NCBI GenBank assembly: GCA_947465645.1
Contig: CANIBQ010000137.1
Location: 1 to 10,141, forward strand
Length of the DNA stretch: 10,141 bases
DNA from: Acidobacteriota bacterium
GTDB lineage: Bacteria > Acidobacteriota > Vicinamibacteria > Vicinamibacterales > UBA2999
Direction of reading: 5' to 3'
In this document: positions 1-5,751 of the stretch, in pieces
Layout of the letters: every line of letters begins with the position of its first letter
How positions within the stretch are numbered: the first letter of the stretch is position 1
Translations under genes and position numbers: made by a program
The notes under the pieces: generated by a model
What the model was told of the DNA's origin: nothing
The model's database searches: none
The model's input: the letters and a program-made list of their open reading frames with translations, nothing else

Positions 1-1119
1 ACGGTGAGGCTTCAGTCGGCGGGAGGCCAAGTCGAGGACGTGCCGTCTTTGACGGTTGACGAATGGGTGAAGCGCCTCGGGATCGCGGCCGACGACATCC
101 GATTTGTCAGGGTCGCCCTGCAGGACTGGAACCTGGACGTGCTCGACGGGGCCGCACATCTGCTGAGACGACGCCATATTGTCTGGCAACTCGAGGCGAG
201 CCCGGCCTTGATGCGGGCCGCCGCCGGCACGATCACGGATCTCTCGGTGGGCATAGCGGCCCACTTCACGCACGTCAAGGAACTCGGTCGCTGGTGGAGC
301 GGACCCTGGCGCCCTGCCTCGGAAGTCGGGCTGGTGTTCGGGGCGCTCATGCACCAGCGTCGTGCCGCCAACCTGGTCCTGTTCAACCTCCGTGGCGGGA
401 ACACTGGCAAGCGTCCTGTTCCTTTGGCGCCCCCCCTTGTTGCGCATCGGCGGGCAGGCCCGGAACCGATGATTTCGCTGCTCCATTCCACCGCGCGGCT
501 GCCCGATGGGTGGCGGCCCGCGATGGAGGCGTTTCTCGCCAACGCCGCGGATCCGAGCAACGTCGAGTACATCCTCGCCATCGACGAAGACCGGGACTTC
601 TCGGTGTCGCCAGACGAGTTGGCGGGATGGGGTGCTTCGGCGCTGGTCAAGAGAGGCGTGACGAGCTCTGTCTCCGGCCACAACGCCGCCGCGAAGGTCT
701 CGCACGGCGACATTCTCGTCACCATGGCCGACGACTACTTTCCGCCGGCGGGGTGGGACGACGCCATCCGCCGCGCGATTCCAGACGTCCGCGACCAGGT
801 GGTGCTCGACGTCGAGAACTCGGATGGCAGCACCTGGCTCCTCCCCTTTTCCTTCCTGACTCGAGCCTATTACGAGCGGTACGGTTACATCTTCTATCCC
901 GGGTATCGCGCGCTGTGTTCGGACAATGAGTTCAGTGAACAGGCCCGGCGGGACGGCGTGGTGAGATCGGCACGGCACATCGTCTTCGAGCACCGGCACC
1001 CCGACCGCGGCCTCGCGCCGATGGACGAGGTCTACCTGCGCCAGAAGTCGGGTTACGAGGAGGCGAAGAAGCTGTTCAGAGAACGGCAGGCCACAGGTTT
1101 CCCGAAGTGGCCCGACTGA
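1..1119 (+). CDS. FkbM-like methyltransferase / family-2-like glycosyltransferase fusion (5' partial)
   Basis: The frame is open to the first base (ACG, then GTG at 4), so the true start probably lies left of the window. Residues are counted from the GTG at 4. Residues 1-128 match the C-terminal half of an FkbM methyltransferase: a LTVDEW segment, the strand RFVRVALQDWNLDVL (34-47), a GAAHLL helix, VWQLEASPALM (60-70) and a closing LVLFN strand (124-128). Residues 155-345 form a GT-A-type glycosyltransferase: MISLLHS opening strand, VEYILAIDED, GHNAAAKVSHGDIL, an acidic metal-site-like MADDYFPPAGWD (241-251), SDNEF (306-310) and FEHRHP (328-333). The product is probably cytoplasmic and transfers a sugar to a growing glycan; donor and acceptor cannot be read. 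The FkbM part lacks the usual acidic residues of the D-x-x-G-x-E strand (A38, D41, N43), so methyl transfer is doubtful. It ends with TGA directly against the convergent dehydrogenase gene. Confidence 0.8.
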   Translation, partial: TVRLQSAGGQVEDVPSLTVDEWVKRLGIAADDIRFVRVALQDWNLDVLDGAAHLLRRRHIVWQLEASPALMRAAAGTITDLSVGIAAHFTHVKELGRWWSGPWRPASEVGLVFGALMHQRRAANLVLFNLRGGNTGKRPVPLAPPLVAHRRAGPEPMISLLHSTARLPDGWRPAMEAFLANAADPSNVEYILAIDEDRDFSVSPDELAGWGASALVKRGVTSSVSGHNAAAKVSHGDILVTMADDYFPPAGWDDAIRRAIPDVRDQVVLDVENSDGSTWLLPFSFLTRAYYERYGYIFYPGYRALCSDNEFSEQARRDGVVRSARHIVFEHRHPDRGLAPMDEVYLRQKSGYEEAKKLFRERQATGFPKWPD

Positions 1120-2454
1120 CTACACTCCCGGGGTGGTGAGTCCCCTTCCGAGCGGCACGTAGCGCACCTGGGCACAGCCATCGAGCTTCCCCGCCAGCAG
1201 ACGCCAGCAATCCACCACGATCATGGGCCTGTCCTGCGTGACAAAGGCCGCGGCGTCGAGGGTCCGGTAGGCGGGATCTGCGGTCGCGACCACCACGACG
1301 TCGGCTTCCTTCAGGCAATTCTGCAGCGTCTCGAGCTGCGCGATGCCGTCCAACTGTCGCGCGGTGTCGGCGTCGGCCATCGGGTCGTGGGCGAGCACGC
1401 GGGCTCCGGCCGCTCTCAACGCCTTGGCCAGATGCACCGACTGTGACTCCTCGATGACCGTGGTGCCTGGCTTGTAGGCGATTCCCAGCACGGCCACAGT
1501 CGTGGACGGCCCCACCTGGATGCCAAGCCGCTCCATGAGTCCCGCGGCCACCTGCCGGTTGCGCCGGTCGGTGGCTCGCGGCAAACTGGCGTCCACGCCG
1601 ACCGAATCCGCAAAGCTCGCGAGCGCGTCGTTGTCGCGCGGAAAGCACGGACCGCCGTAGCCGAGCGAGCCGGTCAGATAGGCCCCTCCGATGCGGCGAT
1701 CCAGCCCGAGCGCGCGAGTGACGGTATCGACATCGCCGCCCGGGATCCGCTCACACAGCTCCGCAATCATGTTGGCGAAGGTGATCTTGGTCGTGACGAA
1801 GCTATTCAGCGCGATCTTGGTCAGTTCGGCGTTCTCGAGGCTCATGCGCCGGCACGTCGCTGCGTTCATCACGATGTCGGCGTAGCACGCTTCCAGTTGC
1901 TCACCTGAACGCGCATCGAATTCACCAGCCAGCGTGAAGTCGGGATGCAGGAAATCGCGGATCACGGTCCCGAGCGCGATGAACTCCGGGCTGTAGCACA
2001 GGCCGAAGTCCCGCCCGCATCGCTTCCCGGAACGGGACTCGAGGACAGGGAGCAGCCGATCGCGCATCGAGCCAGGCAGGACGGTGCTCGCGAGGACCAC
2101 GAGGTGGTAGCCCTGCTTGTCGCTCAACGCGAGACCGATGTCGGCGAACGCGCTGGAGGCATGGACCAGAGAGAAGCCGCCCCCAGCCTCGCTGGGCGTC
2201 GGCACCACGACAAAGGTCACGTCCGAGGCATGGACGGCCTCCCGACAGCTCGTCGTCGCCCTCAGGCGCGTGCGATTGGCCTCTATGAGTTCCGCCAGCC
2301 CCGGTTCCTTGACCGGGGCACGTCCGGCGTTGATCGCATCCACGGCCTCGGCGCGGAGATCGACGCCGATGACATCGAAGCCGCGGCTGGCGATGGCTGC
2401 GGCCATGCAGGCGCCCAGCTTTCCGAGACCGACGACCGAGTAAGTAGTGGCCAC
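1120..2454 (-). CDS. UDP-glucose/GDP-mannose dehydrogenase family protein (nucleotide-sugar 6-dehydrogenase)
   Basis: This 444-residue protein has normal family length and all three domains. Members oxidise the C6 alcohol of a nucleotide sugar to a carboxylate in two NAD-dependent steps, giving for example UDP-glucuronate. Visible motifs: N-terminal Rossmann loop VVGLGKLG (7-14) with an acidic residue at the end of strand 2 (VIGVDL, D32); PTPSEAGG (85-92); STVLPGS (123-129); SPEF (155-158) with the expected catalytic glutamate E157; LTKIALNS (211-218) with lysine K213 and asparagine N217; GYGGPCFPRD (265-274) with the nucleophilic cysteine C270; and the C-terminal domain motif GIAYKPGTTVIEESQS (324-339). 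Catalysis therefore looks intact. The start is GTG at 2454, matching the usual start a few residues before the Rossmann strand; no Shine-Dalgarno precedes it and the in-frame stop of the upstream gene lies 30 bases before it. It is last in the operon. UDP-glucose is the most likely substrate, but UDP-HexNAc or GDP-mannose cannot be excluded. Confidence 0.93.
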   Translation of the reverse strand: MATTYSVVGLGKLGACMAAAIASRGFDVIGVDLRAEAVDAINAGRAPVKEPGLAELIEANRTRLRATTSCREAVHASDVTFVVVPTPSEAGGGFSLVHASSAFADIGLALSDKQGYHLVVLASTVLPGSMRDRLLPVLESRSGKRCGRDFGLCYSPEFIALGTVIRDFLHPDFTLAGEFDARSGEQLEACYADIVMNAATCRRMSLENAELTKIALNSFVTTKITFANMIAELCERIPGGDVDTVTRALGLDRRIGGAYLTGSLGYGGPCFPRDNDALASFADSVGVDASLPRATDRRNRQVAAGLMERLGIQVGPSTTVAVLGIAYKPGTTVIEESQSVHLAKALRAAGARVLAHDPMADADTARQLDGIAQLETLQNCLKEADVVVVATADPAYRTLDAAAFVTQDRPMIVVDCWRLLAGKLDGCAQVRYVPLGRGLTTPGV

Positions 2455-2484
2455 GAGGATTGGGAGGGGGTGACGGGCGTGCGC

Positions 2485-3492
2485 TCAGGCGCCCGCGGCG
2501 ACCCGTGAGCCGGATGGGGGGGCCGCCAGCTGTTGCCGCACCTGATGCTCAATCCACGCGTAGGTTCGCGCGAGGCCGTCTTCAAGCGAGATCGATGGTT
2601 CCCACTCGAGCACCTCACGGAGCCGCGAGTTATCGGAGTTCCGGCCGCGGACGCCCTGAGGGCCGCTCACATGGCGCCGGCGGACGGTGACGCCCGCGAT
2701 GCGTGCGACGAGATCGGCCAGGTCGTTGATCGTGATCAGGCGATCCTGACCGAGATTGAGGGGATGCGGATAGTCAGATCGCATCAGCCGGTGCATGCCG
2801 ACGACGCAGTCGTCGATATAGCAGAACGAGCGCGTCTGTTCTCCATCACCCCAGATCTCCACCTCGAGATGGCCGGTGAGCTTCGCGATCGCCACCTTGC
2901 GGCACATCGCCGCCGGAGCTTTTTCGCGTCCGCCGTCCCACGTGCCCAGCGGCCCGAAGATGTTGTGGAAGCGTACGACGCGTGTCTCCAGGTCGTACTC
3001 CTCGCGGTAGTACAGGCACAGGCGCTCCGTCATCAGCTTCTGCCAGCCGTAGCCGTCCTGTGGAAGCGCCGGGTAGGCGTCTTCTTCCTTGAGCGGCCTC
3101 ACCTCCGCGCGGTCCTGCAGCGTTTCGTTGTAGACGCACGCCGAGGAGGTGTAGAGCAGCCGCTTGACGCCGCCGAGACGGGCGGCCTCGATCGTGTTCA
3201 GGTCGATGAGCGAATTGTTGTGGACGATCTGCGCGTGATGGGACGAGATGAAGCCCATGCCGCCCATGTCGGCCGCGAGCGCATACACCTCGTCGGCGCC
3301 CGCGACGGCCGTGCGCGCGTCGACGGCCTCCCGGAGATCGAGCACGAGGAATTCATCCGCGCTCGTCGCACGGTATTCCGGGCGTTTCAGATCGACACCG
3401 CGCACCCAATAGCCGAGTGTCTTCAGATACGTGACCAGATGGTGACCGATGAAACCACCGGCGCCGGTCACCAAGACTCGTGCTGAGGGCAT
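2485..3492 (-). CDS. GDP-mannose 3,5-epimerase-like SDR (NAD-dependent epimerase/dehydratase family)
   Basis: This 335-residue extended short-chain dehydrogenase/reductase closely resembles plant GDP-mannose 3,5-epimerase, which converts GDP-mannose to GDP-L-galactose and GDP-L-gulose. Visible: Rossmann loop TGAGGFIG (9-16); AADMGGMGFISSHH (73-86), a stretch characteristic of this enzyme; TSSACVY (115-121) with C119, corresponding to the catalytic cysteine of the plant enzyme; the Y148-x3-K152 pair in DGYGWQK; RFHNIFGPLGTW (174-185); GGREKAPAAMCRK (187-199) with K191 matching the second acid/base residue; and IWGDGEQTRSF (213-223). All expected catalytic residues are present. The ATG at 3492 sits 10 bases after the previous stop, with no Shine-Dalgarno. 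The protein probably acts in the cytoplasm to supply an unusual GDP-sugar for the glycan made by this locus. It could use a related nucleotide sugar, but the C/K motif set argues for the 3,5-epimerase activity. Confidence 0.85.
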   Translation of the reverse strand: MPSARVLVTGAGGFIGHHLVTYLKTLGYWVRGVDLKRPEYRATSADEFLVLDLREAVDARTAVAGADEVYALAADMGGMGFISSHHAQIVHNNSLIDLNTIEAARLGGVKRLLYTSSACVYNETLQDRAEVRPLKEEDAYPALPQDGYGWQKLMTERLCLYYREEYDLETRVVRFHNIFGPLGTWDGGREKAPAAMCRKVAIAKLTGHLEVEIWGDGEQTRSFCYIDDCVVGMHRLMRSDYPHPLNLGQDRLITINDLADLVARIAGVTVRRRHVSGPQGVRGRNSDNSRLREVLEWEPSISLEDGLARTYAWIEHQVRQQLAAPPSGSRVAAGA

Positions 3493-3502
3493 GTCTGGTC
3501 TG

Positions 3503-4396
3503 TCAGTATAAATCGAAAGCCGAGGCGGCCGGCGCGGGGTCGTTCTTCATCATCGCCGTCAACGTGCGCCTTCCCTCCCTCGTCGGGCCGACCCCGAATT
3601 CGTAGGTGTACCGGTCCGTCGCGCGTGCCTCGCCGTGCGGGATCGACAGGTACTCGTGCGCCTGCGCCGGACCGAGGAACGTCAGCGCTGAATTCGCGCG
3701 AAATGGAAAGGCGTTCCCGTGCAGCCGACTGCCGAATGCCTCGTCATCATCGGGCCGGGCCAGACACACAACAGTGGTCAGGAAATCCCACGGCCGATCC
3801 GGAAGCGGGGCGCCAACATAGCCAGGGCCTCTCAGCACGATTCGACCTTGCGACAGCGTCACCTCGACGTCCCATTCGCCGAATGGCGGCAACGTGGGGA
3901 ACCGCGCGCTCGTGAAGGCGGCGAGCGGCTCGTGGAAACGCGCGACCAACGCGGAGCTCAGCGCGCGGAGCACGACGTCCGTGAGAAACGCCCACGTGAC
4001 GATCGAATGGGTTGGCGCGACTCGTGGTGGCACGCGCAGCTCGTTCGCGTCGGCGGCGCGGTCGTCGAAGAACGCGCGCGCCGGAATCGCATCGATCACC
4101 GCCTGGTATACGTCGGGCGGCAGTAGCTGCGATACCCAGAGATGGGGAACCGGGTCCTGGATCAACGGCGCCTGCGCGACCGCGTCGCGAAAATGGGCCG
4201 CCACCTTTTCGAACGTCAGTACGCGTTCGAGCCTTTCCACCTTCGCTGCTGCGTCCGGCTCCTCCGCGTGCAGTGCGGCCAGCTGGTCGGCCTGCCGCTG
4301 CAGCGTGCGAAGGTGCGCCGTGAGTCCCGACAGTTCCTCCCGCAGGGCTCCAAGCTCCCGGCGCACTCCGTCGAGCGACGTCTCTGGTGATGTCAC
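3503..4396 (-). CDS. Coiled-coil protein with degenerate 2OG-Fe(II) oxygenase-like domain
   Basis: This 297-residue protein starts with a heptad-rich coiled coil (about 10-60; RRELGALREELSGL and QRQADQLAAL). Its C-terminal half resembles uncharacterised 2-oxoglutarate/Fe(II) oxygenase-like proteins often found in glycan loci: LRGPGY (188-193), WDFLTTVVCLARPDDDEAFG (203-222), FPFRANSALTFLG (230-242), AHEYLSIP (246-253) and RYTYEF (262-267). In the oxygenases the glycine-tyrosine segment leads into an H-x-D metal site; here the corresponding residues read L198-P-D200, so the first iron ligand appears lost, while D200, H247 and R262 could be the other site residues. The assignment rests on motif pattern only. 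Start is GTG at 4396, overlapping the TGA of the GT61 gene (GTGA); a weak GGAAG lies 10 bases upstream. It could hydroxylate a sugar or side chain, or be a structural or regulatory partner of the glycosyltransferases. No signal peptide or membrane segment is visible. Confidence 0.6.
   Translation of the reverse strand: MTSPETSLDGVRRELGALREELSGLTAHLRTLQRQADQLAALHAEEPDAAAKVERLERVLTFEKVAAHFRDAVAQAPLIQDPVPHLWVSQLLPPDVYQAVIDAIPARAFFDDRAADANELRVPPRVAPTHSIVTWAFLTDVVLRALSSALVARFHEPLAAFTSARFPTLPPFGEWDVEVTLSQGRIVLRGPGYVGAPLPDRPWDFLTTVVCLARPDDDEAFGSRLHGNAFPFRANSALTFLGPAQAHEYLSIPHGEARATDRYTYEFGVGPTREGRRTLTAMMKNDPAPAASAFDLY
3505..3510 (-). promoter_or_regulatory. Possible internal -10 box before the epimerase gene
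   Basis: On the minus strand TATACT matches the -10 consensus at five of six positions and lies in a small AT-rich patch (GATTTATACTGAC) that stands out from its GC-rich surroundings. It is 12 bases before the ATG at 3492, so any transcript would have a very short or absent leader, which fits the lack of a Shine-Dalgarno. No -35 box is visible at the usual distance, and the patch also encodes the last residues (FDLY) of the upstream protein. It is a weak candidate only. Confidence 0.2.
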
Positions 4397-5751
4397 CCGC
4401 GATTCACTTCCGCGAGCACGTCATCGAGGAAGCCGGAGAGCTGGCCGAGGGGCATCTGGTCGCCGGCGACAAACGAGTGGCACACCTGCTCGAACCCCGC
4501 GGTCAGGTGGGCATAGAAACGCGGGGAATCTCCAAACGCCGCCAGCTGCTTGCCTTTGTTGCCCCTGGCTCCGGACCACAGCGAGCGCGCGCCGTCCTCA
4601 TCCGCATACCACCTGATGAGCGCATCGCTCAGAAGCACGATCACGTGGGTGCCGCGCGACGAAAACACGATGTCGGTGAGACCTGCCCCGCTGACGCCCG
4701 CGACAACCTCGGCCTCGCGAAACATGCGCACCTGTTGGTCGAGCGAACACTCGCCCATCACGACGACTTCAAATCCGCGACTCAGGAACAGGGCTTCCAC
4801 GTCAGACTCGTTCGTGACCCACTGGCGGCCGGCTCCCGCATCGCGTCGTGACACATAGAGGCGGCGATGACCTCCGGCGGATGCGTCCTCCGCTCGAGCG
4901 GCAAGGCGGCGGCGCACCTCCATCAGGGGCGAGAACGGCCGGCCCCCGCCGGTCCGGCCATCGCTTTCGAGCGCGAGCAACCTGCTGCATTCAACAGGGG
5001 AACCATCCCACGGGATGAACTGGCGGTGCTCGAGGCCCAGGAGCGACAGGGTCGCGTGCTGAAACGCCTTGTATCGGTGCGGCAGGAGGAACAGGGCCTC
5101 GGGTGCCATCTTCGCCAGCACCGCGACCTGAGGCACGCAATCGAGCAGCCAGTGCCCAAAGTTATTGGCCTTCCGCGCCGGGTAATCGTAGGTGAACCTG
5201 GGGACGGCCACCACCGGCGCGGACGGCTGATGTACGCCACCAAGCGAGATGCGAAGCGCCGCGCCATCGGCAACCGACACGGTGGCATCGGCCACGTCCA
5301 GCACCGTGCTGGGCAGGCCGCGCAGCACGTCTTCCCCGCACGCGGCCTCGAACGCGAGCAGCCGCTCCCACAGCTCCCTGACGTCCGCGCTTTCGGTGGC
5401 ACAACGCGTGATGCCGAACGACCGGCTGAATGGCCGCTCCACCAGTTCGCCGACACTCACGCGCCGGACGCGCATGCGCGCCGCGGCGGGACCTTCAAGC
5501 GCGATGGACGTCGAGAGGAGCCTGGCCCCCGGCAGGCCGGCGAGTGATGCGCGGTCGTTGACGCGCCCACGCTCGGCCGCCAGCAACTGCTCCGTCTGCC
5601 GGCTCGCGTCGGCGGCCTGGACGCGCAACGCGCTCACCGCCTCGCGCACCTCCGTGAGCTCCCGGCGCAGCGCCGCGACGGCTTCCGCATCGCTCGCGGC
5701 CGCCGTGCCGTCCGTATCGGGCGGGCGCGGCGCACGCCTGAGGATCTTCAT
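4393..5751 (-). CDS. GT61/DUF563-type glycosyltransferase with N-terminal coiled coil
   Basis: This 452-residue protein has an N-terminal coiled coil (about 22-62; LRRELTEVREAVSALR) followed by a glycosyltransferase family 61 / DUF563 core. Diagnostic segments in order: RFTYDY (185-190), NNFGHWLLDCVPQVAVL (196-212), FLLPHRYKAFQ (221-231), RRLYVSRRDA (296-305), VTNESDVEALFLSRGFEVV (312-330), LDQQVRMFREAEVVAGVSGAGL (337-358 region) and the following strand VFSSRGTHVIVLL. Family members transfer xylose, GlcNAc or other sugars; the sugar here is unknown. The family's usual HGAGL reads SGAGL (S354). The frame stays open upstream to 6222, but that extension lies inside the previous gene; ATG at 5751 is preferred because it overlaps that gene's TGA as ATGA, has a GAGGA Shine-Dalgarno 9 bases upstream (5765-5761) and gives a family-like length. 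Overlaps on both sides suggest translational coupling with both neighbours. Confidence 0.85.
   Translation of the reverse strand: MKILRRAPRPPDTDGTAAASDAEAVAALRRELTEVREAVSALRVQAADASRQTEQLLAAERGRVNDRASLAGLPGARLLSTSIALEGPAAARMRVRRVSVGELVERPFSRSFGITRCATESADVRELWERLLAFEAACGEDVLRGLPSTVLDVADATVSVADGAALRISLGGVHQPSAPVVAVPRFTYDYPARKANNFGHWLLDCVPQVAVLAKMAPEALFLLPHRYKAFQHATLSLLGLEHRQFIPWDGSPVECSRLLALESDGRTGGGRPFSPLMEVRRRLAARAEDASAGGHRRLYVSRRDAGAGRQWVTNESDVEALFLSRGFEVVVMGECSLDQQVRMFREAEVVAGVSGAGLTDIVFSSRGTHVIVLLSDALIRWYADEDGARSLWSGARGNKGKQLAAFGDSPRFYAHLTAGFEQVCHSFVAGDQMPLGQLSGFLDDVLAEVNRG

Noticed and set aside
63..929. 288-codon plus-strand frame overlapping the edge fusion gene
   Set aside because: It is a frame shadow rich in Arg, Gly and Pro with no motif, whereas the other frame shows a continuous FkbM/glycosyltransferase sequence.
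1123..1150. GGGG...CCCC inverted repeat just inside the dehydrogenase 3' end as a possible terminator
   Set aside because: The stem is only four pairs, it lies inside coding sequence and no T-run follows on either strand.
2533..3486. Long plus-strand reading frame (317 codons) opposite the epimerase gene
   Set aside because: It mirrors the epimerase codon for codon in GC-rich sequence, its translation shows no recognisable motif, and the minus strand carries a clear enzyme.
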